Shown: positions 7,059-15,067, counted from the first letter of the stretch. The stretch is DNA of 38,183 nt from OLB7 sp966250335 (GCA_966250335.1 CBINGZ010000051.1:1-38183), one strand, 5' to 3'. Numbers and translations: made by a program. The notes: a model not told the origin generated them from the sequence alone.

Positions 7059-8249
7059 CTATTCCTGCGCGGTTCCTCGATCCTCATGACGCCCCCCTCC
7101 TTCCTTCGATCTTCTCGGAGGACGGTTCTTTACCGGCTTGGCACGGGTGAGCGCGCCGTCGGCGGCAAGCGCCTTCAGCTCCTCCAGCGAAAGCGTCTCC
7201 CACTGGTTCAGATCGGGATGGTAGATATACATCAGATCGCGAAAGATGTCGATCTTCTGCACAATCCCCTCTCCCTTGGTGGTCATCACCGTCGACTCGA
7301 TCGCGGGGAAGCGCTTCAGCCCGTTCACGTAGTTGTCGACCTCGTAGAGCAGGCAGCATTTCAGGCGCCCGCACTGCCCGGAGAGCTTGGTGGGGTTGGC
7401 CTGGAGCTGCTGCGCCTTGGCGTGGTCCAGTGTGATATGTTCGTACCGTCCCAGATGGGTGGTGCAGCAGAGCTCACGTCCGCAGATCCCGACCCCCCCT
7501 ATCCGTTTCGCCTCGTCGCGCACGGGGATCTGTCGCAGTTCGATACGGGTATGGAAGATCGCGGCAAGATCACGCACGAGCTCCCGGAAGTCGACCCGAC
7601 CGTCCGAGATGAAGAAGAAGGTGATGCGATGATGATCGAACTGCCACTCGGTGTCCACCAGTTCCATCGGCAGGCCGAACGACTCGATGCGCGAACGGCA
7701 GACCGACATCGCCTCCTTCTCGGAAACCCTGTTCTGCCTGTGGCGTTCCGTATCCTTGGCGTCGGCCTTCCTCACCAGGGCCGAAAGGGGTTCCCCCATG
7801 ATCTTCTTGGCCTTCCGCTTCGCATGGACCAGCGATCCGGTCATTGAAACCGTCCCGGCATCGATCCCCCGCTCGCTCTGGATCAGCACCAGATCTCTGA
7901 CGCGAAGAGGAAGATCGGGATCGGAAACCTCGACGAACTCGCGCCTCGCACCGCGATACTCCACCTCCACGATCCGCCGTGTGTCGTTGTAGACGAAGCC
8001 GTTGAGCACCATGTCGAGCGCCACGATCCCTTCCACCCCTCCGGTCACACATTCCTTCGTGGCGCAGGAATCGCAGCCGCCGTCGTCGGAACCGCAGTTG
8101 TGGGTGCATGCCGACTCACGCCGCTGCAGACTTTCGGCCACGAGCCTGTCGGCAAGGGTTTCCGGCTCCGAGCCGCCCGGATCCTGCTCCGCGACCGTGT
8201 CGGTATGCTCTCCGTCGGTACGATCTATATCTGTATCAGATGATTCCAT
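7059..8249 (-). CDS. ricT: PSP1-domain protein, RicT (YaaT) homologue
   Basis: The 396-residue protein carries the PSP1 domain: a stretch around EFVEVSDPDLPLRVRDLVLI and the strongly conserved cysteine motifs GICGRELCC and LSGQCGRLKCCLLYE. In Bacillus subtilis, RicT/YaaT forms an iron-sulfur-bound complex that influences RNase Y-dependent RNA maturation and development. Here an acidic, disordered N-terminus is followed by five cysteines (about residues 48, 52, 59, 62 and 67), which could add metal ligands. The C-terminus is a basic, Arg/Lys/Pro-rich tail. Its place directly after holB is the arrangement found in Firmicutes and other phyla, which supports the assignment. It is followed after 6 bases by the DUF2064-nadD fusion gene, as in an operon. 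Confidence 0.9.
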   Translation of the reverse strand: MESSDTDIDRTDGEHTDTVAEQDPGGSEPETLADRLVAESLQRRESACTHNCGSDDGGCDSCATKECVTGGVEGIVALDMVLNGFVYNDTRRIVEVEYRGARREFVEVSDPDLPLRVRDLVLIQSERGIDAGTVSMTGSLVHAKRKAKKIMGEPLSALVRKADAKDTERHRQNRVSEKEAMSVCRSRIESFGLPMELVDTEWQFDHHRITFFFISDGRVDFRELVRDLAAIFHTRIELRQIPVRDEAKRIGGVGICGRELCCTTHLGRYEHITLDHAKAQQLQANPTKLSGQCGRLKCCLLYEVDNYVNGLKRFPAIESTVMTTKGEGIVQKIDIFRDLMYIYHPDLNQWETLSLEELKALAADGALTRAKPVKNRPPRRSKEGGGRHEDRGTAQE

Positions 8250-8321
8250 TATCGAAGAATAGGGAAAGAAGTTGAAAACGCCGCCGCGTCGGCCGGAGCC
8301 TTCGGAATCAATCGACGCGCG

Positions 8322-9452
8322 CTATTGAAAACAGGCGTCTTCAAGGCGCAGCGCCAGCACCGTAAAGGCGAGCGGAATCTGCGCGTTGCTCCGCACTGCG
8401 CGAACAGCCTCCTCCACAAATCCGATCATCGTTTCCACGGGCGCACGGGCGAACTTCGCGTTGAAGCTCCGGATATCCTGCAACTGATCCTGATTGACCA
8501 CGGCATCGTCCGACCCGGTAAGCCGGAGCACCAGCACATCCCGCAGCCAGAGCGCCAGCAGAGAGAGGGTGCGCTCCAGATAGGTCCTGTCGGAGCCGCT
8601 CGTCAGCCGTTCGATCTCCGCATGCACCGCAAGCGGGCTCCGTTTCAGCGCCGAGCGGAGAAAGGTGACGACGTCGAACCGAAGCTGCCCCAGATCTCCA
8701 TCAAGCAGCTCGAACGCCCTGCTCAGGCTCCCCTCCGCCAGCTTCGCCATCAGCCGCGCGTTCGTCTTCGGCGTCCCCTTCCGCTCGATCAGGGCGCGGG
8801 TGATATCCTCGTCGTTCAGATGATCGAACCGGATCTCCTGACAGCGGGAAAATATCGTGGGAAGCAACCTCTCGCGATGCGATGTCGTCAGGATCAGCAC
8901 GGTTCCGGAGGCAGGCTCCTCCAGCGTCTTCAGGAAGGCGTTGGCGGCCTCGTCCCCCATCAGATGCGCCTCGCTGATGATGACGATGCGCCATCCCTGT
9001 TCGGTCGGCGCGAAGGAGATGCTCCGCTTTACTTCGCGGATCGAGGAGATCTTGATCTGCTGGGCACGGGGGATCGTGATGTTGTGATACGGATCGGCGG
9101 CTTTCAGCGCCACCTGCTCCTGAATCTGGGATATCTCGGCATCGCTCAGCTTGAGCATCGGCGAGTCGCCCCGGGCATCCTCCCCCTTTCCGGTGGGAAG
9201 AGCGAAGACGAATCGAACGTTCGCGTTCTGAAGCGCCGCCGTGGTCGAACAGCCGTGGCACTCGCCGCAGGAGCTCCCGAGCGGCCCCGGACGCTCGCAT
9301 CTAAGGTAGGTCGCGACCTCGATTGCCGCGGCGTCCTTGCCGACACCTTCGGGGCCCGTGAAGACCCAGGCATGCGGCACGCGCCCGGAGGCCAGCACCG
9401 ATCGCAATGTGTTCTTGGCGCGCTGCTGGCCGAGTATGTTATCCCATGACAT
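8322..9452 (-). CDS. holB: DNA polymerase III delta' subunit-like clamp-loader protein
   Basis: I chose the ATG at 9452 (MSWDNILGQQRAK), with GGGGGAG 11 bases upstream; the frame is open 12 codons further, to 9488. The product is about 376 residues. It has the clamp-loader ATPase layout: a P-loop-like GPEGVGKD, a cysteine group (CERPGPLGSSCGECHGC) typical of the DnaX/HolB zinc module, and IVIISEAHLMGDEAANAFLK, LEEPASGTVLILTTS and LLPTIFSRCQEIRF (sensor and SRC motif). The usual Ser/Thr after the P-loop lysine is Asp, as expected for a delta' that does not hydrolyse ATP. It would stabilise loading of the sliding clamp during replication. It heads a minus-strand operon with ricT. Confidence 0.88.
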   Translation of the reverse strand: MSWDNILGQQRAKNTLRSVLASGRVPHAWVFTGPEGVGKDAAAIEVATYLRCERPGPLGSSCGECHGCSTTAALQNANVRFVFALPTGKGEDARGDSPMLKLSDAEISQIQEQVALKAADPYHNITIPRAQQIKISSIREVKRSISFAPTEQGWRIVIISEAHLMGDEAANAFLKTLEEPASGTVLILTTSHRERLLPTIFSRCQEIRFDHLNDEDITRALIERKGTPKTNARLMAKLAEGSLSRAFELLDGDLGQLRFDVVTFLRSALKRSPLAVHAEIERLTSGSDRTYLERTLSLLALWLRDVLVLRLTGSDDAVVNQDQLQDIRSFNAKFARAPVETMIGFVEEAVRAVRSNAQIPLAFTVLALRLEDACFQ

Positions 9453-9773
9453 CTGACGGAAGGCTCCCCCTGTGCCCTCGGGCGGCACGGCAAACTATGC
9501 GCGCCGGGAACGGCGCGGGGCGCAATCTAGAGAAGTGAGGGACGTGTTGCAAGAAACGTCGGGGAGAGCGCCTTCCTCCCCCTTCGCTCCTTCGGAGGGA
9601 AAGGACCGTTCGAAGCCGCAAGAGGGTCGAGATATCGGATGAAATCAACGACGGCTTGACGTATTTTCCCTCCTGAACGGATCGTGCCGTGAACCCCGGG
9701 AACGGAGGCCCGGATCTCATGACCGACCGTTGCCCAGCATTACCCGATTCGACCCCACTCAACAGCAGACCAC
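9453..9773. other. Intergenic region between divergent holB and GNAT genes
   Basis: These 321 bases must hold the promoters for holB (minus) and the acetyltransferase (plus). I see no convincing -7/-33 pair, RNA gene or coding frame. A TATTTTCC at 9662-9669 only loosely resembles a -7 element on the plus strand. Confidence 0.4.
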
Positions 9774-10331
9774 ATGAACGAAGGGCCGGGACGAGAACCA
9801 GTTCGTTTCGAGATACGAAAAGCGACCAAACGCGATATTCCCGACATAGCGCGCGTCCACGTCGATTCGTGGCGCACCACCTACGCAGGGATCATCCCGC
9901 AGAAATATCTGGATGGGCTTACCTACGCCCAGCGGGAGACGCAGTGGGATCTTATCCTCTCCAAACGGGGGTCGCGCACCGTGATCCTGGTGGCCGTGGA
10001 TCGACACGGAACAGTCGTAGGCTTCATGAACGCGGGGCCCGCCCGCGAGAGCGTTCCCGACCTGCAGGGGGAGATCTATGCCGTCTACATCCTGAAGGAA
10101 TACCAGGGCTCCGGCATCGGCCGCGAGCTCTTCACGGCCACCGCGAAGTGGCTCTATAAACGTGGGATGAAATCGCTCTACGTCTGGGTTCTCACGCAGA
10201 ATCCCGCCAGAAGGTTCTACGAGAAGATGGAGGGAGAAAACATCGCGACGAGGAATATCACAATCGGAGAAAAGCTCCTGGGGGAGACGGCGTACGGATG
10301 GCGCGATCTTGCCAGGCTCCTTCACCTGTGA
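9774..10331 (+). CDS. GNAT-family N-acetyltransferase
   Basis: The 185-residue protein has the GNAT fold signatures: an N-terminal FEIRKATKRDIPDIARVHVDSWRTTY segment read here as strand 1/helix 1, a central EIYAVYILKEYQGSGIG motif A, whose QGSGIG loop binds the pyrophosphate of acetyl-CoA, and the motif B-like LYVWVLTQNPARRFYEKM. This combination is common in the RimI/phosphinothricin-acetyltransferase-like branch. The acceptor (amine, antibiotic or protein N-terminus) cannot be deduced. It stands alone on the plus strand and converges with the M61 peptidase gene. Confidence 0.85.
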   Translation: MNEGPGREPVRFEIRKATKRDIPDIARVHVDSWRTTYAGIIPQKYLDGLTYAQRETQWDLILSKRGSRTVILVAVDRHGTVVGFMNAGPARESVPDLQGEIYAVYILKEYQGSGIGRELFTATAKWLYKRGMKSLYVWVLTQNPARRFYEKMEGENIATRNITIGEKLLGETAYGWRDLARLLHL

Positions 10332-10382
10332 CCGGACCGATCCGCAGCGCGTCCATATCGTCGCAGCACGACACTTCCCTTC

Positions 10383-12188
10383 TCAGCGCGCGAGCCATTT
10401 CTCGAATCTCTTCCGCTCGATCTCCGACATATCCTCCCGCACGGCCAGCTCGTAATGATCGCGATCGACCGGCTCGACCGTCGTCTCGAAGAGCCTCCCC
10501 TCGGATGCGGCCGTCAACCGTATTGCCGTACCGCTGCGACGCGCTCCCGTCAGAAGGGCGCCCCACTGGCGCGAGTTCGTCACCCGGACGCCGTTGACCG
10601 CTATCAGTTCATCCTCGGCCCCCAGCCCCGCCCCCTCCGCCGGTGAGTCTCTCCATATCTTCGCGATCTTCAGTCCCGTCCTGATCTCCTCGATCTCAAG
10701 GCCGAACCAGACGCTCGGCAGATGCGACTGATACGGCAGGCTGCCGCCGAACGTATCGTTCCCTCGGGGAGCCTTCACGCGCCATTCCAGCCCCAGCTCC
10801 CGCACCGTCTCGGCGATCGGCAGTTCATCGGTCGAATTGATCCAGTGGAGGAAATCGGCCGATATATCGGTTCCGACCGCATCGCTCACTATGGCGACGA
10901 ACTCCTCTTCGGTGACGCCGCGCGCCGGGTCCGCTTCGTACCGGCGCATCAGGGCCCTCATCCCGTCGTCGAGCGATTTCCCGCCGTCGGTCCGGGCGAT
11001 GATCGTCATGTCGAGCAGCAGGAAGATCACCCCTCCCTCCAGATAATAGCTCGCGAGACGATTATGCAGATCGGGGGTGGGGATGTAGAGCTTGACCCAG
11101 CTCAGGTAGGAGGAATCCTTGATCGAGGTGAAGCGCCTTCCCGGCGTCTCCAGCAGCTTGCCGATATGCTCCCGCCCAAGCACCGAGATATATTCGTCGC
11201 GGCTGTGGAAGCCGCAGCGGTAGCCCATCAGATCGTCGTAGTAGCTGGTGCACCCCTCGGCCAGCCAGAGCATCCGCGTGTAGTTTTCGCTCTGGTAGTC
11301 GAACGGTCCCAGCTCGACGGGGCGTATCCGCTTCACGTTCCAGAGGTGGAAATATTCGTGGCAGAGGAGCACCAGGAACTTGACGACCTTCTCCCTCTCG
11401 GCGAACACCTCGGAATCGAACATGTTCACCGAGGAGCGCGCGTGCTCCAGTCCGCCGTACAGCCCCGGAAGAAGCTGGTTGATGAAGAGATACCTGTCGT
11501 ACGGCAGCGAACCCCAGAGCTCCACCGCCCTGTCGACGATGATCTTGACCTGCTCGGTGATCCACTCCGGATCGAAGTCACCGGCGCCCGTGATCGCCAC
11601 TTCATGTATCGCGCCGTGACGTTCAAAGGTCGCCGAGTAGTGGTCGCCGATCTCGATCGGGCAGTCGATCAGAATATCGTAGTTGAGCGCTCCCCAGACG
11701 CCTTCACCGACCGGTGAGAGGGAGGTGCTGACGGTGGACCAGGGATGATCGATCTCAACGTGATGGATCTCGCCGGTACGTCCCTCCACGAACATCATGG
11801 CGTTGGCCGGATTGATGAAGGCGTGGAATCTGGTGATGTGAGTGACGCGCACGGTCCGCTCGAAGCCGTAGACGGTATACGATACGTTGACACGTCCGCC
11901 CCCCCCGGCCACTCTAACCCTGTTCTTGGAGATCCACTCGAACGCGAGGGGGCCGCCATCTTCTCCGGTCACCGCAAAATCGCCCTGATGCGATATGAAA
12001 TCCCGGACCTTGTAGGAGCCCGGGATCCAGTTCGGAAGCGCCAGGACGAGATCGCCGCTCTCCGTTCCGTCGATCTCCATCCGGACGTCGACCAGGTGCT
12101 GCGCGCAGCGCGGGAATGAAAGGCGGTAACGGATCGAGGCGCTCGTGCCGAGAAGCTGCTCGTCCCTCTGTTCGATTGAATATGCCAT
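10383..12188 (-). CDS. M61-family metallopeptidase with C-terminal PDZ domain
   Basis: The chosen ATG at 12188 (MAYSIEQRDEQLLGT) gives about 601 residues; a start 48 codons upstream adds only an Arg/Ser-rich stretch and would place the -7 element at 12330 inside the gene. An N-terminal beta-rich domain precedes the zinc motif HEYFHLWNVKR (about residue 276 onward), with the third ligand glutamate in LAEGCTSYYDD. This is the M61 glycyl-aminopeptidase pattern. A PDZ domain follows (GLEIEEIRTGLKIAKI, SPAEGAGLGAEDELIAVNG). M61 enzymes remove N-terminal Gly/Ala or act on periplasmic peptides. No signal peptide is visible with this start, so location is open. Confidence 0.9.
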   Translation of the reverse strand: MAYSIEQRDEQLLGTSASIRYRLSFPRCAQHLVDVRMEIDGTESGDLVLALPNWIPGSYKVRDFISHQGDFAVTGEDGGPLAFEWISKNRVRVAGGGGRVNVSYTVYGFERTVRVTHITRFHAFINPANAMMFVEGRTGEIHHVEIDHPWSTVSTSLSPVGEGVWGALNYDILIDCPIEIGDHYSATFERHGAIHEVAITGAGDFDPEWITEQVKIIVDRAVELWGSLPYDRYLFINQLLPGLYGGLEHARSSVNMFDSEVFAEREKVVKFLVLLCHEYFHLWNVKRIRPVELGPFDYQSENYTRMLWLAEGCTSYYDDLMGYRCGFHSRDEYISVLGREHIGKLLETPGRRFTSIKDSSYLSWVKLYIPTPDLHNRLASYYLEGGVIFLLLDMTIIARTDGGKSLDDGMRALMRRYEADPARGVTEEEFVAIVSDAVGTDISADFLHWINSTDELPIAETVRELGLEWRVKAPRGNDTFGGSLPYQSHLPSVWFGLEIEEIRTGLKIAKIWRDSPAEGAGLGAEDELIAVNGVRVTNSRQWGALLTGARRSGTAIRLTAASEGRLFETTVEPVDRDHYELAVREDMSEIERKRFEKWLAR

Positions 12189-12329
12189 GACGGGTTCGCT
12201 GGAGCTGTCTGAGGATCGGTCGGACCCACACGGGTCCGGCCGCCGATGCGTCTCGCGGGAGTGAACTGAACCGACCGGACGGCGCCCGGGATGTATCGGC
12301 GGCCGACGCATCGTTGATGCGCTGAATTG

Positions 12330-12337
12330 CAAAGATA
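12330..12337 (-). promoter_or_regulatory. Candidate -7 promoter element TATCTTTG for the M61 peptidase
   Basis: Minus-strand TATCTTTG fits the Bacteroidota -7 consensus. It lies between the stop of the upstream transferase gene (12343) and the preferred M61 start (12188). No TTTG is seen at the matching -33 position. Confidence 0.4.
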
Positions 12338-12342
12338 CGTTC

Positions 12343-13275
12343 CTACACCCAGAGCAGCCCAGCGGCTACATGCGCCAAACAACCTGATACCAGATTGGCC
12401 CCGTAGAGAAGACGGACGACGTCGGCCTCTCTCATCCCGGCCCGCATGATCCGATGGATCAGATGATCGTGCCCCCCCTTCCACGGAGGAACCCCTCGCA
12501 GCGGCCGCGTGATCGTCAGGAAGGCGGTGTCCAGGATCGGCACGCCGACGATCAGCCCCCGCACCAGGAACGTCTCGATCACGCTCCACTCCCCTCCGCC
12601 GGTCCCCGACGGGGCCTGTATGGAGAGGGTGATGACGGCGACCGCATACCCGAGCAGCATCGTCCCGGCATCCCCCATATAGGAGCGTGCCGGAGGAAAG
12701 TTATGGATCAGGAACGCGGCGACGGCGCCGATCACCCCGCCGACCAGGATTCCGGTCGCGTATCCTCCCCCGTCCAGAAAGGGGAGACTGAAGAGGAGGA
12801 TGATCCCGACGGTGCCGGCCGCCGTGCCGTCCAGGGCGTCGAGCAGGTTGATGGAGTTCATCAGGAGAACGATCCAGAATCCGGCGGCGAACCGTTCGGT
12901 CACGTCGCCGACCACCATGAAGGAGTCGTCCTGGACGATCACCAGGGCGATCGCGATCTGCCCCAGCAGCTTGGCGGCGGGGGTGAGCGGCCTGATATCG
13001 TCGACCAGCCCGAGCGCGAGGGCGGCGAACGCACCGACGGCGACGATCCCCCCTCCTTCCATCCCGCCACTTCCAAAGATCGCCAGAGTGCTCCCGATTC
13101 CGATTGCCATCGCGACCCCTCCGAACAGAGGGATGTCGGTCAGACCGGGACGGCAGTTCGGGGACCGGCTCGACACGATACGAAGCCGGACGGCGGCTCT
13201 CGACGCCACCGGCATTGCCGCAAGCGTGACAAGAAACGACACGCAGGTCATCAGAAGGATCTCGATCGGTTTCAT
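12343..13275 (-). CDS. WecA/TagO-like polyprenyl-phosphate glycosyl-1-phosphate transferase (GT4/MraY superfamily)
   Basis: The 310-residue protein is nearly all membrane helices. It carries the MraY/WecA superfamily motifs in order: LTDIPLFGGVAM (about 45-56), GLVDDIRPLTPAAKLLGQ with the catalytic Asp pair (92-93), MNSINLLDALDGTAAG (139-154), IHNFPPARSYMGDAGTMLLG (190-209) and the late histidine motif GGHDHLIHRI. Members move a sugar-1-phosphate from a UDP-sugar onto undecaprenyl phosphate at the inner membrane, starting O-antigen, teichoic acid or other glycan synthesis. Which sugar is used cannot be seen. The usual DGLA is DGTA here. A polysaccharide-deacetylase gene lies upstream on the same strand, suggesting a glycan context, though 331 bases with strong hairpins separate them. 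Confidence 0.88.
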   Translation of the reverse strand: MKPIEILLMTCVSFLVTLAAMPVASRAAVRLRIVSSRSPNCRPGLTDIPLFGGVAMAIGIGSTLAIFGSGGMEGGGIVAVGAFAALALGLVDDIRPLTPAAKLLGQIAIALVIVQDDSFMVVGDVTERFAAGFWIVLLMNSINLLDALDGTAAGTVGIILLFSLPFLDGGGYATGILVGGVIGAVAAFLIHNFPPARSYMGDAGTMLLGYAVAVITLSIQAPSGTGGGEWSVIETFLVRGLIVGVPILDTAFLTITRPLRGVPPWKGGHDHLIHRIMRAGMREADVVRLLYGANLVSGCLAHVAAGLLWV

Positions 13276-13606
13276 AGAGCCTCCCGATCGAGGGGGGACG
13301 AACTAACGGACGGCGTGCGGCGGTAAATTTCAGGATCGCCGGCGACCAATGGGGGGTCGCCGGCGATCGCTGCCTCCAACCTCTCTGTGATGGGTGCTGT
13401 TCCCGAATAATCCGGGGCGATTTCCATATCGCCCGCAAGAAGAGATCCCATGGCGTCCTCCTACCCGATTGTAAGAATACCGTCGACGGATACTCGACGT
13501 GTAAGAGGTAGTTGTCGCCATGTGTCTTGGTACCGGAAAAAGAGAACAAAAATGAACGGAATGAACCAGGAGAGAAGACGTCATCGACAATTATGGGACA
13601 ATGCAA
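13276..13606. other. Intergenic region with several inverted repeats
   Basis: These 331 bases lie between the WecA-like gene and the deacetylase gene, both on the minus strand. They contain a perfect 14-bp inverted repeat (13334-13347 / 13355-13368) and a 7-bp one (GGGCGAT / ATCGCCC, 13415-13421 / 13428-13434). The short frames in it have no family resemblance and I consider them non-coding. Confidence 0.5.
13334..13368. repeat. Perfect 14-bp inverted repeat made of two TCGCCGGCGA palindromes
   Basis: GATCGCCGGCGACC (13334-13347) and GGTCGCCGGCGATC (13355-13368) are perfect reverse complements around AATGGGG. Each arm also contains the self-complementary decamer TCGCCGGCGA (13336-13345 and 13357-13366), and the two decamers are exactly 21 bases apart. 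It lies 59-93 bases upstream of the WecA-like start. It could be a double operator or a hairpin in the leader or trailer RNA; there is no T-tract on either side. Confidence 0.75.
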
Positions 13607-14434
13607 CTATGCAGTGCGGGCCGTATGCGATTGCAGCAATACACCGAGCGGAGTGAACGAAAAATCGGAGAGCAATCGGCGAAGTCTTTCCCGCGTCGTG
13701 GACAATCTGAAGTAATGTGTCAGCATCACTTTCCAGTCGAAGAATATTCTGGGATGACGCGGATCGAGTTCCCAGGGATGGATGTAGAACACTGCCGGGC
13801 GATTCGTCTCTTCAAGAGCACGGATATTTCTGCGTGTGAATTCATACGGATAAATTCTGAAATATGCGCCCCCCACGGCGGGAAGTCTACGATTGCCGAT
13901 CATTCGCACCGACATCGGGACCTCCCATATCCAGCCGGATGGGGTCTCGATATGGCACGGATCAAGCGGGAAATCAGGAATGCCGCAGCGCCAGTGATTG
14001 ATCGGGAAGACACTTGAATCGCAGTCATAACCGAGTTCGATCAGTGTCTCGAGCGCCCAGAACGATTTCGGGGTGATCGAGAAATACGGGGCACGGTACG
14101 ACTTCACATCGCATCCGCCGATATCCTGGATTGTTTTCGTCGATTTTTCGATATCATCACGAAATTCATCGGGGCTCTGCGAATAGACCAGTTCGTGCGA
14201 CCATCCGTGCGATCCTATCTCATGTCCCGATTCAATGGTTCTACGCAGAAGTCCCGGGAAGAGCCTGGCCGCGGGACCGAGCCAGAAGAAGGTCGCCTTT
14301 ACTCCGAATTCGTCAAGCATGTCGAGGAGAACATTCATTCCTCTGTCGAGCCGTCGTTCATATTCCGCACCGTTTTCCTTCAGGGGGAGTCCCTGATACC
14401 AGTCCTCTACATCGACGGTGAATGCGTGCTGCAT
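13607..14434 (-). CDS. Polysaccharide deacetylase, DUF3473/PEP-CTERM-locus type
   Basis: The 275-residue protein opens with HAFTVDVEDWYQ, the NodB-homology motif 1 with its catalytic and metal-binding Asp residues. It continues with ATFFWLG, GHEIGSHGWSH (the metal-binding His-x3-His), SYRAPYFS (motif 3) and FYIHPWELD near residues 225-233, followed by the DUF3473-like tail WKVMLTHYFRLSTTRERL. These are features of the deacetylases found with extracellular polysaccharide and exosortase loci. It is expected to remove N-acetyl groups from a polysaccharide or lipid-linked sugar. There is no signal peptide, so it should act in the cytoplasm. Its base composition looks lower in GC than its neighbours, and it is bordered by repeat-rich DNA, hinting at acquisition by transfer. 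Confidence 0.9.
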   Translation of the reverse strand: MQHAFTVDVEDWYQGLPLKENGAEYERRLDRGMNVLLDMLDEFGVKATFFWLGPAARLFPGLLRRTIESGHEIGSHGWSHELVYSQSPDEFRDDIEKSTKTIQDIGGCDVKSYRAPYFSITPKSFWALETLIELGYDCDSSVFPINHWRCGIPDFPLDPCHIETPSGWIWEVPMSVRMIGNRRLPAVGGAYFRIYPYEFTRRNIRALEETNRPAVFYIHPWELDPRHPRIFFDWKVMLTHYFRLSTTRERLRRLLSDFSFTPLGVLLQSHTARTA

Positions 14435-14529
14435 GATATACTGGATGAATGAGAATTATTCCGAGATGCGACACATTTATCGCGGCCGGGCCATCCAACA
14501 GATTTCGGTTATTTTCAGATGCCGTTCGG

Positions 14530-14569
14530 ATCATTAACACAGCGAGCTGGAGAAATGTTAGAAGGGGTG
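14530..14569. repeat. 40-base direct repeat, copy 1
   Basis: Begins ATCATTAACACAGC and contains AAATGTTAGAAGG. It matches the copy at 14783-14822 at 34 of 40 positions by eye, with the differences mainly in the middle. Confidence 0.8.
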
Positions 14570-14659
14570 GCGGGAAGTTCTTTTCAATTGGTTTTATTGG
14601 GATGGTGATATTCGTTGCGGGATCGGGAAGCTCATATCAGCCGCCCGGAGTATTACAAA

Positions 14660-14726
14660 GCATTGAAGGCGCATACCATTTTTCTCACTCATCGATGATA
14701 AAAAGAATGGTACGCACCTTCGGCGC
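14660..14726. repeat. Long imperfect inverted repeat with inner palindrome
   Basis: Arms of 21 bases (14660-14680 and 14706-14726) match at 16 of 21 positions. The region between them holds the perfect palindrome TCATCGATGA (14689-14698) flanked by T and A runs. As RNA or single-stranded DNA it could fold into one long hairpin. Confidence 0.7.
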
Positions 14727-14761
14727 TTAGAAAAAAACAACGTCTTCAGCTACAAATAGGC

Positions 14762-14777
14762 GCTCCCTTCGGGAGCC
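14762..14777. repeat. Short hairpin GCTCCCTTCGGGAGC next to CTACAAATA
   Basis: GCTCCC and GGGAGC pair around TTC (14762-14776), a few bases after CTACAAATA (14750-14758) and 6 bases before the second copy of the 40-base repeat. It appears to be part of the same composite repeat. Confidence 0.6.
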
Positions 14778-14782
14778 CGTGT

Positions 14783-14822
14783 ATCATTAACACAGCAGGG
14801 AGGCGAAATGTTAGAAGGAGTG
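14783..14822. repeat. 40-base direct repeat, copy 2
   Basis: Second copy of the unit at 14530-14569, offset by 253 bases and in the same orientation. Confidence 0.8.
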
Positions 14823-14899
14823 ATGTGGTGAATTCCCTGCTTGCTGACGACATCCGCTAACGACACCCGCTTGTCGTCTTCACAGCCAACGCGGGTGAC

Positions 14900-14930
14900 C
14901 AACGCGATCGGTCAACGCGATCGATCAACG
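14900..14930. repeat. 13-base tandem repeat, about 2.4 copies
   Basis: CAACGCGATCGGT (14900-14912) and CAACGCGATCGAT (14913-14925) are followed by CAACG. Each unit contains the palindrome CGATCG. Confidence 0.7.
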
Positions 14931-15067
14931 GCCACGCGAAATGTATCCCTTGAACGAAGGGCCTCGCATCTAACTATATCGCATTATTTATTCTTCGAAT
15001 AGAGGCTTCCTTCGAGAGCGGGGGAACTCGGCGGCTCATCTCATTCCACGAGCGAAGCACCCCGCCG

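Larger units (their letters stand above)
14435..15067. other. Repeat-rich non-coding spacer
   Basis: These 633 bases contain two 40-base direct repeats, a 21-bp-arm imperfect hairpin, a CTCCCTTCGGGAG hairpin just after CTACAAATA, and a 13-base tandem repeat. The only plus-strand frame of any length (14449-14730) has no family features and runs through these repeats. I see no transposase remnant. Confidence 0.5.

Noticed and set aside
12189..12332. Longer start for the M61 peptidase
   Set aside because: The extra 48 residues are Arg/Ser/Pro-rich with no signal peptide, and a promoter-like element sits at 12330-12337.
14449..14730. A 93-codon plus-strand frame in the repeat region
   Set aside because: It runs through the direct repeat and hairpin, has no ribosome-binding site and no family likeness.
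14435..15067. CRISPR array in the repeat-rich spacer
   Set aside because: The repeats are two 40-base units 253 bases apart and a 13-base tandem; there is no regular repeat-spacer pattern and no cas gene.
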